This document shows, one piece after another, positions 33,764 through 41,877 of a DNA stretch of 64,000 nt. The stretch is taken from the NCBI RefSeq assembly GCF_007673775.1, contig NZ_VEAF01000004.1, forward strand, positions 435,451 through 499,450, read 5' to 3'. This stretch comes from Curtobacterium sp. 9128 (GTDB lineage: Bacteria; Actinomycetota; Actinomycetes; Actinomycetales; Microbacteriaceae). The notes beneath the pieces were generated by a model, which worked only from the letters and a program-made list of their open reading frames with translations, was not told the origin of the DNA and did not search any database. Each line of letters begins with the position of its first letter. Position 1 is the first letter of the stretch. The position numbers and the translations under genes were made by a program.

Positions 33764-33780
33764 GGTAACCTGACGTTACC
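33764..33780. promoter_or_regulatory. Inverted repeat GGTAAC-N5-GTTACC upstream of secreted repeat protein
   Basis: The two 6-base arms are perfect and lie 96 bases before the GTG of the secreted protein, directly after a TGTGA direct repeat (33746-33757). The position fits a promoter-proximal operator. Related GTAAC elements occur upstream of actinobacterial cell-wall genes controlled by MtrA, but assigning that regulator here is speculative. Confidence 0.4.
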
Positions 33781-33875
33781 CGTGTGTCCCGACCGCATTG
33801 CCAGGGGTCGGTCTGGGACGCAGCGCGATCCGCGTGTCCCGTGAACCCCGTCGCCGCGCAAGAGGAGCCACCGAC

Positions 33876-35969
33876 GTGAAGAGACTGATCGCCGTCGCGG
33901 CCAGCGTGCTCGCAGTAGCGAGTGTGCTGGTCGGATTCCAGATCACCGGACCCGCCTCGTCGGGTGAGTCCGCCTCCGCGCTCAGCGGGTCGCAGTTCGA
34001 CGCCGGCAACATCATCCCGGACTCCGAGTTCTACAACGGGACCGGCATGAACGAGTCCCAGATCCAGACGTTCCTCAACGCCCAGATCGGTACCTGCTCC
34101 TCGAGCTCCTGCCTCAACGTCGGCCGGTACTCCCTGAACAGCCACGGCGCCGACGCGATGTGCAGCGCGATCCCCGGCGGCGGCTCGATGTCGGCCGCGC
34201 AGATCATCGCGCAGGTCGGTGCCGCGTGCGGCATCAACCCGAAGGTCATCATCGTCACGCTCCAGAAGGAGCAGACCCTGATCAACGGCGGGATCGCGCG
34301 GAACCCCTCGGCCGCCGTCCTGCAGCGGGCCATGGGCTACGCCTGCCCGGACAGCGCGAACGGCGGCTGCGACCCGGCGTACGCCGGTGTGGGCAACCAG
34401 ATCTACTGGGCCTCCTGGCAGTGGAAGCGCTACGGCAACCCCGCGGGGACGAGCAACTACTTCACCTGGTTCGCCCCCGGCGGCAACCGGAACGTGCAGT
34501 ACAGCCCGAACGCGTCGTGCGGCACCAAGAGCGTCTACATCCAGAACAAGGCCACGGCGGCGCTGTACTACTACACGCCCTACACGCCGAACCAGGCGGC
34601 GCTGAACAACCTCTACGGCTCGGGTGACGGCTGCTCGGCGTACGGCAACCGGAACTTCTGGCGGCTCTACAACGACTGGTTCGGCGTCTCGACGGCCGAC
34701 AACCCCTTCGGCGGCATCGACGCCAAGCAGTTCGGCCCTGGCTACGTGCAGGTCGGCGGATGGGCCATCGACCCCAACGCGAACACCCAGACCGTGCAGG
34801 TGCAGTGGTACTCGGACGGCAAGCTGCTCGGCACCCTGCCCGCCAACGCCTCGCGACCCGACGTCGGCCGTGCCTACCCGGGCGCCGGGGACAACCACGG
34901 CATCCTCAGCACCCTGACCGTCGGCGGCGGGACGCACACGATCTGCGCCATCGGCGTGAACATCGGGTCCGGCTCGAACGCCCAGATCGGGGCGTGCCAG
35001 ACGGTGAACGTGCTGAGCGGCACGCCGTTCGGCGGGATGAACGCCCTGTCGAGCTCCGCCGGCAAGATCACCGTCAACGGCTGGACCATCGACCCGGACA
35101 CGACGGCACCGGTGACGGTGGACGTCTACGTCGACGACGTGCTCGGGAGCCGTTCGGTCGCGAACGCGTCCCGTCCCGACGTCGGTCGCAGCTACCTCAA
35201 CTACGGCGACGCCCACGGGATCGACACCACCTTCTCCGCGTCCGGAGGAACCCACCAGGTGTGTGCATGGGCGCTGAACGCCGTCGGAGCCGGCGGCAAC
35301 CCGCTGCTCGGCTGCCAGACCGTCACCGTCGCCGCGACGTCGCCCTTCGGCGGATCGGACGTCACGGTGTCCGGTTCGACGGCGACGGTGAACGGCTGGA
35401 CCATCGACCCCGACACGGCGAACGCCCTGCAGGTGAAGGTCGCCATCGACGGCGTCCAGGTCGGCACGACGACCGCGAACGCGTCGCGTCCGGACGTCGG
35501 TCGGGTCTACCCGTCGGCGGGACCGAACCACGGCATCAACGCGGTGTACGACCTCACCCCGGGGACGCACACGATCTGCACCACGGCCGTCAACGTCGGC
35601 GGCGGCTCGGACACCGCGCTCGGGTGCTCGACCGTCACGATCGGCGCGAGCTCGTCGCCCTTCGGCGGCATGGACGCAGCATCGCCGTCGGCGGGGCGCG
35701 TCCAGGTCAACGGCTGGACGATCGACCCGGACCAGCAGACGACCGCCCTCCGCGTCGACACGTACCTCGACGGCTCGGGGGTGGCCTCCGGTCCCGCGAA
35801 CGCCACCCGAGCGGACGTCGCCCGCAGCTACCCGGCCGCCGGTGCAGCCCACGGCATCAACCAGTCGTTCGCCGCGCGAGCCGGTTCGCACACGGTCTGC
35901 TCGTATGCGATAAATGTCGGAGCCGGCAAGAACGTCCTGCTCGGCTGCCAGGTCGTCACCGTCGGGTGA
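33876..35969 (+). CDS. Secreted wall protein: lysozyme-like N-domain plus four about 106-residue repeats
   Basis: A 697-residue exported protein with a signal peptide (about 1-34). The first domain (about 40-272) carries NPKVIIVTLQKEQTLI with Glu132, six or more cysteines, YGNRNFWRLYNDWFG and TAALYYYTPYTPN; relatives are often labelled hemagglutinin or hydrolase-like in Actinobacteria. Four copies of a beta-rich repeat then start with PFGG at 277, 384, 490 and 595, each with a W-x-IDPD core, a SRPDVGR-like segment, an HGI and a pair of cysteines. The repeats probably bind the wall or glycans. The GTG has AGAGGAG 8 bases upstream. Muralytic activity is inferred only. Confidence 0.8.
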   Translation: MKRLIAVAASVLAVASVLVGFQITGPASSGESASALSGSQFDAGNIIPDSEFYNGTGMNESQIQTFLNAQIGTCSSSSCLNVGRYSLNSHGADAMCSAIPGGGSMSAAQIIAQVGAACGINPKVIIVTLQKEQTLINGGIARNPSAAVLQRAMGYACPDSANGGCDPAYAGVGNQIYWASWQWKRYGNPAGTSNYFTWFAPGGNRNVQYSPNASCGTKSVYIQNKATAALYYYTPYTPNQAALNNLYGSGDGCSAYGNRNFWRLYNDWFGVSTADNPFGGIDAKQFGPGYVQVGGWAIDPNANTQTVQVQWYSDGKLLGTLPANASRPDVGRAYPGAGDNHGILSTLTVGGGTHTICAIGVNIGSGSNAQIGACQTVNVLSGTPFGGMNALSSSAGKITVNGWTIDPDTTAPVTVDVYVDDVLGSRSVANASRPDVGRSYLNYGDAHGIDTTFSASGGTHQVCAWALNAVGAGGNPLLGCQTVTVAATSPFGGSDVTVSGSTATVNGWTIDPDTANALQVKVAIDGVQVGTTTANASRPDVGRVYPSAGPNHGINAVYDLTPGTHTICTTAVNVGGGSDTALGCSTVTIGASSSPFGGMDAASPSAGRVQVNGWTIDPDQQTTALRVDTYLDGSGVASGPANATRADVARSYPAAGAAHGINQSFAARAGSHTVCSYAINVGAGKNVLLGCQVVTVG

Positions 35970-36021
35970 CGCCGGTCGGTCGGGTGACGACCACCGTTCC
36001 CCGAACCGAGAGACCAGCCGC

Positions 36022-38160
36022 GTGAGCAGTCCCACCGTCCACCGAACCCGATCCGACAACCCGGCGCTGGCCGCCTGGCTGCGCGCGGAGGCCGCCTGGC
36101 AGCGGGCGGTCGCGCCGCGGCCGTCGGGGTTGCCCAACCTCGTCGTGCTCGTCGGGTTCCCGGTCGTCGCCCTGCTCATCGTCGTGGTCCTGGTGGCGCT
36201 CGGCATCTCCGGCAACTCCAGCGGGGTGTACTGGCAGTCCTTCGGCAACGGCGGCGCCGACCCCGACCTGCTCGCAGGGCACCCGCAGGGCATCCGGAGC
36301 GACGAGTGGCTCGTGCAGTCGAGCTGGATCATCTCGCAGATCCGCGAGGGCTTCCCCGTGGTGAACCAGTCGTTCCCCGGTGGCATGGACGCGACGATCC
36401 AGAACGACCTGCCCACGTGGGACTGGTCGACCGTGTTCCGGCCGCACGTCGTGGGCTTCCTGTTCCTGCCGCTCGACCAGGGCATGGCGGTCCGCTGGTG
36501 GCTGCCGGTCCTGGCGGCGCTCGTCGCGGCCTACGTCTTCGCCGTCACCGTCATGCCGCGCCGGCCGGCCACCGCGGCCTTCCTCGCGATCGCGCTCTGC
36601 CTGTCGCCGATGATCCAGTGGTGGTTCCTGCCGACGACCATCTGGCCGGTCGCGTGGGCCTTCGCCGGGCTCACCGCGGTGCTCTGGGCGTTCCGCTCAA
36701 CCCGACGCTGGCCCGCGGTCGTCGCGGCCGCCGTGACCGGCTACCTGACGGTCACGATGGTGATGAGCATCTACGTGCCCTACATGGTCCCGGCCGCGGT
36801 CGTCCTGGTCGCGCTCGCGGTCGGGTTCCTCGTCGAACGGCTCCGTACCCCGGGCACGACGTGGTGGCGCACGCTCCGCAGCCTCGTCCCCCTGGCTCTG
36901 GCCGCGGTCGGGGCGGTCGCCGTCATCGGCATCTGGGCCGTGACCCGGCTCGACACGATCAAGGCGGTCCTCGGGACGGTGTACCCGGGGCAGCGCCTCG
37001 AGCTGACGGGTGCGACGAGCGTCGACGCCCTCGGTGCGCTGTTCAGCGCGCCCTTCCAGCGGTCGCTGCAGTACGGCGCCGTCGGCGGGCTGTCGGTGAA
37101 CCAGTCCGAGGCCGCCGCGCCGATCATGATCGTCGTGTTCCTCGTGCCGGCGCTGCTCTGGGTCCTGTGGGCCGGGCTGCGTCGTCGCCGTGCCGTCGAC
37201 TGGCCGGTGCTCGCGACGGTCGTCGTGCTCGGCGTCCTCTTCGCGTTCCTGCTGGTGCCGCACTGGGACGCGCTCGCGCGGCTGCTGCTGCTCGACCGGA
37301 GCACGGACGCACGCCTGCGGCTCGCCTTCGACCTGCTCGGGGTGGTCGCGGTGACGCTCGTCGCCGCACGGCTCGACGCCGGTGTCGGTGCGCGGGCGAC
37401 CGCTGCCGTGACGACGGACGCCGACGTCGACCCCGAGGTGGCCACGGGACGCACCGTGCTCCGGCCGGGCTCGCGTGTGCCGTGGGGGACCGCCGGGTAC
37501 GGCCCGGTCCTGGTGCTCGTCACCGCCGGGTTCGTCTACATCGGCCTGCGCATCGGCGGCTCGAACGTGCTCGGCGCATCGCACGCCTGGCGGATCGTCG
37601 TGGTGCTCCTCGCCCTCGGCGTGCTGCTCGTCGCGCGCCGCTTCGTCGCACCGGGGGCGCTCCTGCTGCTGGTCGCCGCGGTCGTCGTCGGCGGCGGCGT
37701 GAACCCGCTGTACCGCGGCGTGTTCGACCTGTCGACACAGACGACCGCGGGCAAGGCGGTCAGCCGGATCGTCGACCGGCAGCCGGACGCCCGCTGGGTG
37801 GGCATCGGGGGCTACGTGCCGACGGCGATGCTCCTGGAGACCGGGGCGCACTCCTACAACGGCGTGCAGACCTACCCGCCGGAGGAGATGTGGCACGAGA
37901 TCGACCCGAGCGGGAAGTCCGAGGAGATCTGGAACCGCCTGGCGAACGTCAACTGGGTCGACGGCGAGGGTGCGCCGGAGCTGTCGCTGCCCGTCCGTGA
38001 CCAGATCCGGGTGTCGTTCGACGGGTGCAGCCGGTTCGCGCAGCAGAACGTGCAGTACGTGCTGTCCGACCAACCGGTGACCGACGACTGCGTGTCCGAG
38101 GTCCGCGAGGTGACCCAGGGCCAGGAGTCCCTCTGGATCTACCGGGTCGACAAGCGCTGA
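36022..38160 (+). CDS. Large multi-pass membrane protein (YfhO/DUF7657-like)
   Basis: A 712-residue protein with about 12-13 helices and a C-terminal soluble region. After helix one comes GHPQGIRSDEWLVQSSWIISQIREGFPVVN, with an acidic pair typical of extracytoplasmic GT-C active sites. Later helices include PMIQWWFLPTTIWPVAWAF, and a soluble tail (about 600-712) ends the protein. Proteins of this form sit in actinobacterial envelope glycan clusters and may transfer polyprenol-linked sugars. Its reaction is unknown. The GTG at 36022 is 52 bases after the secreted-protein gene. Confidence 0.72.
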   Translation: MSSPTVHRTRSDNPALAAWLRAEAAWQRAVAPRPSGLPNLVVLVGFPVVALLIVVVLVALGISGNSSGVYWQSFGNGGADPDLLAGHPQGIRSDEWLVQSSWIISQIREGFPVVNQSFPGGMDATIQNDLPTWDWSTVFRPHVVGFLFLPLDQGMAVRWWLPVLAALVAAYVFAVTVMPRRPATAAFLAIALCLSPMIQWWFLPTTIWPVAWAFAGLTAVLWAFRSTRRWPAVVAAAVTGYLTVTMVMSIYVPYMVPAAVVLVALAVGFLVERLRTPGTTWWRTLRSLVPLALAAVGAVAVIGIWAVTRLDTIKAVLGTVYPGQRLELTGATSVDALGALFSAPFQRSLQYGAVGGLSVNQSEAAAPIMIVVFLVPALLWVLWAGLRRRRAVDWPVLATVVVLGVLFAFLLVPHWDALARLLLLDRSTDARLRLAFDLLGVVAVTLVAARLDAGVGARATAAVTTDADVDPEVATGRTVLRPGSRVPWGTAGYGPVLVLVTAGFVYIGLRIGGSNVLGASHAWRIVVVLLALGVLLVARRFVAPGALLLLVAAVVVGGGVNPLYRGVFDLSTQTTAGKAVSRIVDRQPDARWVGIGGYVPTAMLLETGAHSYNGVQTYPPEEMWHEIDPSGKSEEIWNRLANVNWVDGEGAPELSLPVRDQIRVSFDGCSRFAQQNVQYVLSDQPVTDDCVSEVREVTQGQESLWIYRVDKR

Positions 38161-38167
38161 GCAGGTG

Positions 38168-38194
38168 CGGGCGCGCGGGAAACCCGCGCGCCCG
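38168..38194. terminator. Bidirectional terminator hairpin
   Basis: CGGGCGCGCGGG and CCCGCGCGCCCG form a perfect 12-bp stem with an AAA loop, starting 7 bases after the membrane-protein stop and 14 bases before the converging gtrA stop. Confidence 0.75.
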
Positions 38195-38208
38195 ACCCGG
38201 CGAGTCCG

Positions 38209-38685
38209 TCAGACGATCTCGGCGACCGCCTCGGCTGCGCCGTCCTTGGAGTCCTTGAAGACGAACTTGCCGTAGGCGAAGTAGCGGAAGACGGTCGCGA
38301 CGCCCTGCCCGATGAGGGTCCCCGAGACGTTGTCGGCGAGCGGCGAGTCGAGGTGCAGCACGTAGCGGGAGAACCCGAGGCAGCCGAGCTGCAGCAGGAT
38401 CGCGACGACGTTGAGCAGCGCGAAGACGGCGAAGCTCCGGAAGGTCTGCGCGTCGGCCCGGTCGCGGTAGGTCCACAGCCGGCTGCCGAAGTACGTCACG
38501 ACGCTGGCGACCGCGATCGCGATGACCTTCCCGACGAGGGGGAGGGTGAACAGGGGGCCGTGGCCGCCCCAGAAGACCAGGGCGTTGTAGACCGCTGCGT
38601 CGACCACGAAGCCGATCCCACCCACGACGAGGAACGACCCCCCGCGACGCAGGTGTCCGAGGAACCAGTTGGATGCGTTCGACAC
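38209..38685 (-). CDS. GtrA-family membrane protein
   Basis: A 158-residue protein with four helices. It has SFLVVGGIGFVVDAAVYNAL, TYFGSRLWTYRDR between helices two and three, and NVSGTLIGQGVATVFRYFAYG near the end, typical of GtrA. The GTG is preceded by AAAGGAC. It is divergent from a polyprenol-phosphate glycosyltransferase gene, the classic GtrA-GtrB pairing in which GtrB charges the lipid and GtrA assists flipping. It is similar to but distinct from the GtrA at 7122. Confidence 0.85.
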   Translation of the reverse strand: MSNASNWFLGHLRRGGSFLVVGGIGFVVDAAVYNALVFWGGHGPLFTLPLVGKVIAIAVASVVTYFGSRLWTYRDRADAQTFRSFAVFALLNVVAILLQLGCLGFSRYVLHLDSPLADNVSGTLIGQGVATVFRYFAYGKFVFKDSKDGAAEAVAEIV

Positions 38686-38812
38686 GGTGTCCTTTCGTGA
38701 TCCGGGAGCGGCGATCAGCCGTGTTCCCGTGAACCTGTTAGCCTCTCGCGGGGGTTGTCCGCCAAGCCCCGCTGAACTGCAGCCGGACCAGCAACACTGA
38801 AGGACCCTACCC

Positions 38813-39850
38813 GTGACTCTCGACGACCTTGTCATCGCGGCCATCGTGCCGTGCCACAACGAGGCCCCTGCCATCCACAAGGTCGTCACCGACCTGAAGA
38901 CCGCGGTCCCCGGGATCCACGTGTACGTGTACGACAACAACAGCACCGACGGCACGGACGAGGAAGCCCGTCGCGCCGGTGCCGAGGTGCGGTACGAGCA
39001 CACGAAGGGCAAGGGCAACGTCATCCGGCGTGCCTTCGGCGACATCGACGCCGACGTCTACCTGATGATCGACGGCGACGACACCTACGACACCGCGGCC
39101 GCACCCGAGATGATCAGGACGCTGCTCGAGGGTCCGTACGACCACGTCCTCGGTGTCCGGCAGGACGACCCGGACGCCACGGCGTACCGCCCGGGCCACG
39201 AGGCCGGCAACCGGATGTTCAACCGCGTCGTCGGTCGGCTGTTCGGCACCCCGGTGTCCGACATGCTGAGCGGCTACCGCGTGATGTCGCGGCGCTTCGT
39301 GAAGTCGTTCCCGGCGCTCTCGCGGGAGTTCGAGACCGAGACCGAGCTGACGGTGCACGTGATGAACCTCCGCGTGCCCCACACCGAGGTCCCCGTGGGC
39401 TTCAAGGACCGCGCCGAGGGCACCGAGTCCAAGCTCAACACCTACAGCGACGGCTTCAAGATCCTCTCGCTCATCGCCCACCTCATCCGGTTCGAGCGTC
39501 CCGTGCTCTTCCACGGCATCATCGGCGCGGTGTTCGCGATCGTCGGCATCGTGCTGTCCATCCCGCTCTTCGTCGAGTACAGCGAGACCGGCTTGGTCCC
39601 GCGCTTCCCGACCGCGTTCCTGGCCGCGTCGCTCATGGTGATCGCCTTCCTCACGTGGATCCTCGGGTTCGTGCTCGAGGGCGTGACGCGACTCCGCCGC
39701 GAGACCAGCCGGCTGAACTACCTCACCTACTCGGCCCCGGGGAGCCCACACCGCCGTCTGCTGGACGACCACTCCGCTCCCGACCAGGAGACGCCGGGCG
39801 CGATCGCCCGCAAGGCCGTCGGCGGCGAGACCGGCGGATCGCAGGCGTGA
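38813..39850 (+). CDS. GtrB-like polyprenol-phosphate glycosyltransferase
   Basis: A 345-residue membrane-anchored GT2. The catalytic domain has AIVPCHNEAPAIHKVV, YDNNSTDGTDEEARRAGA, DGDDTYD as the acidic metal motif, and SGYRVMSRRFVKSFPALSREFETETEL. Two helices follow at about 235-260 and 270-300 (GIIGAVFAIVGIVLSIPLF, FLAASLMVIAFLTWILGF), as in GtrB/DPM1-like enzymes with a membrane anchor. It probably makes polyprenol-phosphate glucose or another hexose. A GAAGGA ribosome site precedes the GTG. It is coupled by a GTGA overlap to the next gene. Confidence 0.87.
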   Translation: MTLDDLVIAAIVPCHNEAPAIHKVVTDLKTAVPGIHVYVYDNNSTDGTDEEARRAGAEVRYEHTKGKGNVIRRAFGDIDADVYLMIDGDDTYDTAAAPEMIRTLLEGPYDHVLGVRQDDPDATAYRPGHEAGNRMFNRVVGRLFGTPVSDMLSGYRVMSRRFVKSFPALSREFETETELTVHVMNLRVPHTEVPVGFKDRAEGTESKLNTYSDGFKILSLIAHLIRFERPVLFHGIIGAVFAIVGIVLSIPLFVEYSETGLVPRFPTAFLAASLMVIAFLTWILGFVLEGVTRLRRETSRLNYLTYSAPGSPHRRLLDDHSAPDQETPGAIARKAVGGETGGSQA

Positions 39851-40605
39851 GCGGGTCCGCTCGCGCCCTGGTCGTCATCCCGACCTACAACGAAGCCGAG
39901 AACGTCGCCGACATCGTCGCGACGGTCTTCGCGAGCGTCCCGTCGGCGCACGTGCTCGTCGTCGACGACGGCAGCCCGGACGGCACCGGCGACATCGTCG
40001 AGGAACGCTCCCGCGAGGACGACCGTGTCCACCTCCTGCGACGCTCCGGCAAGCTCGGCCTCGGGACCGCCTACGTCGCCGGCTTCCGCTGGGGACTGGA
40101 ACGGGGGTTCGACCTCCTCATCGAGATGGACGCGGACGGGTCACACCCCGCCGACCGTCTCCCCGCGATGATCGACGCGGTGGACGCCGACCCCGCGGTC
40201 CTGCTGGCGATCGGCTCCCGGTGGACAAGGGGCGGCTCCGTCGTCGACTGGCCCTGGTACCGGGAGTTCCTCAGCCGCGGCGGGAACGCCTACGCACGGC
40301 TCATGCTGGCCATCGACGTGCGCGACATCACGGCGGGCTTCCGCGTGTACCGCGCGGAGGCGATCGAGCGGATGGACCTCGGGTCGATCGACTCGAAGGG
40401 CTACTGCTTCCAGGTCGACATGACCATCCGCGTGCACGACCTCGGCGGTCGCATCGTCGAGGTGCCGATCCGGTTCCGGGACCGCATCCACGGTGTCTCG
40501 AAGATGAGCCAGGCCATCGTGCTCGAGGCGATGCTCCGGGTCACGCAGTGGGGACTGCAGCGGCGTCTCGGCTCGCGACGGACTCGGCAGACCGCGACCC
40601 GCTGA
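39847..40605 (+). CDS. Polyprenol monophosphomannose synthase
   Basis: A 252-residue GT2 of the DPM1 type that transfers mannose from GDP-mannose to polyprenol phosphate. It has VVIPTYNEAENVADIV, DDGSPDGTGDIVEE, GLGTAYVAGFRWGLE, EMDADGSH (metal site) and GSRWTRGGSVVDWPW. Unlike its neighbour it has no membrane anchor. The mannose is then used outside the membrane by GT-C mannosyltransferases. Its last 65 bases overlap the 3' end of the converging GT87-like gene. Confidence 0.9.
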   Translation: MSGSARALVVIPTYNEAENVADIVATVFASVPSAHVLVVDDGSPDGTGDIVEERSREDDRVHLLRRSGKLGLGTAYVAGFRWGLERGFDLLIEMDADGSHPADRLPAMIDAVDADPAVLLAIGSRWTRGGSVVDWPWYREFLSRGGNAYARLMLAIDVRDITAGFRVYRAEAIERMDLGSIDSKGYCFQVDMTIRVHDLGGRIVEVPIRFRDRIHGVSKMSQAIVLEAMLRVTQWGLQRRLGSRRTRQTATR

Positions 40606-41860
40606 CCCCGGCGACCTCGGCGCGCAGGAACACCGCGACCAGCGCGACGAGGAGCGCGGCGCGTCCCCAGATGCCGACAGCCAGGGCCTCGGTGGCCCAC
40701 GTCGTGGCGGTGTTGCCGAGGGACCCGTAGTAGAGCCCGCGGTACCAGCCCACGAAGGCCGCCAGGTCGGCGAGCAGGTACGCCGTGATCCACCAGCCGC
40801 CCACGCGGAGCAGCACGAAGAACGGCATCAGCCAGAGCACGTACTGCAGCGAGTCCACCTTGTTGCACACGATGTACACGGCGAGCATCGCTGCCGCGCA
40901 CTGCAGCCACGGCGTCGTACCGCGTCGGAGCGCGAGCACGACCGTGGTGGCGAGCACCGCGACGATGCCGATGGCCGTCGACGCCGTCGAGAGCTCGGTG
41001 AGGCGGTGCTGGACGCCGGGGTCGCTGGTCGCCGACCACGGTTGCAGTCCGTAGAACCAGACCGAGAGCGTGGAGGCGCCGGTGACCCGGTCGGTCTGGA
41101 AGCGGAAGGGGGCGAGCCAGCCCTGCAGGTCGACGAGGGCGAACGGCAGGTTCGCCGCCAGTGGGACGACGACGCCGCCGGCGACGGCCACGGCCGCGTG
41201 CCCGATCCTGGTCCGGAGCGCGCGGCCGTCCCCGCGGTCGAACAGCGCGGCGACGACGACCGCGGCGACGAACATGAGCGGGTAGAGCTTGAACGCCGCC
41301 CCCGTGCCGAAGGCCAGCCCGGCGAGGAGGTACCTGGTCGCCGGGGCATGCCGTGAGCGCATCGCGACGACGCCGAGCACGGTGCAGACGATCGGTAGCA
41401 GGTCCCAGTTGTAGAGCGCGTAGAGGGCCAGCGGTGTCGTCGCCGCGAAGATCCACGCCCGCCGCCCGGCGAGCCGTGCCAGCAGCAGCGTGACGACGAC
41501 GGCGAGCACCGCGGCGACCACCGCGGTGACGACCAGGTACTGCACCGCCGAGTCCGCCGGCAGCGCGGTGAGCCAGATCCAGAGGCCGCCCAGCGTCGGG
41601 TACTCCACGGCCCCGCCGGTCAGGTTCGGCGGGTTGCTCGTGTACGTGCCGTTGACGTAGGGGAGCAGGTGCAGGCCGAGGTCGCGGGCGTTCCAGAGCG
41701 CGGTGACGTCGGACCAGCACCCGAGCCGTCCGATCCGCTCCGGGGTGACACCGGTGGGGGCCGCGCAGGGGAGCTTCGTCGCCAGGCTCAGCACGGTGAG
41801 CGCGACGGCGACCAGGCACATGACGATGCGTTCGAGTGGACGTGGGTGCTGCACCGTCAC
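40541..41860 (-). CDS. GT87-like polyprenol-dependent mannosyltransferase
   Basis: A 439-residue integral membrane protein with about 11 helices. The first extracytoplasmic loop holds RLGCWSDVTALWNARDLGLHLLPY and GGAVEYPTLGGLW, as in actinobacterial GT87 alpha-mannosyltransferases (PimE/MptC relatives). It probably uses the polyprenol-phosphate mannose made by the converging gene. The start is uncertain: GTG at 41860 (chosen) or ATG at 41821. It is 17 bases after the preceding polymerase-like gene. The 3' end overlaps 39847-40605 by 65 bases. Confidence 0.78.
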   Translation of the reverse strand: MTVQHPRPLERIVMCLVAVALTVLSLATKLPCAAPTGVTPERIGRLGCWSDVTALWNARDLGLHLLPYVNGTYTSNPPNLTGGAVEYPTLGGLWIWLTALPADSAVQYLVVTAVVAAVLAVVVTLLLARLAGRRAWIFAATTPLALYALYNWDLLPIVCTVLGVVAMRSRHAPATRYLLAGLAFGTGAAFKLYPLMFVAAVVVAALFDRGDGRALRTRIGHAAVAVAGGVVVPLAANLPFALVDLQGWLAPFRFQTDRVTGASTLSVWFYGLQPWSATSDPGVQHRLTELSTASTAIGIVAVLATTVVLALRRGTTPWLQCAAAMLAVYIVCNKVDSLQYVLWLMPFFVLLRVGGWWITAYLLADLAAFVGWYRGLYYGSLGNTATTWATEALAVGIWGRAALLVALVAVFLRAEVAGVSGSRSAESVASRDAAAVPTA

Positions 41861-41877
41861 ACCGTAGTGGCTGCGCG

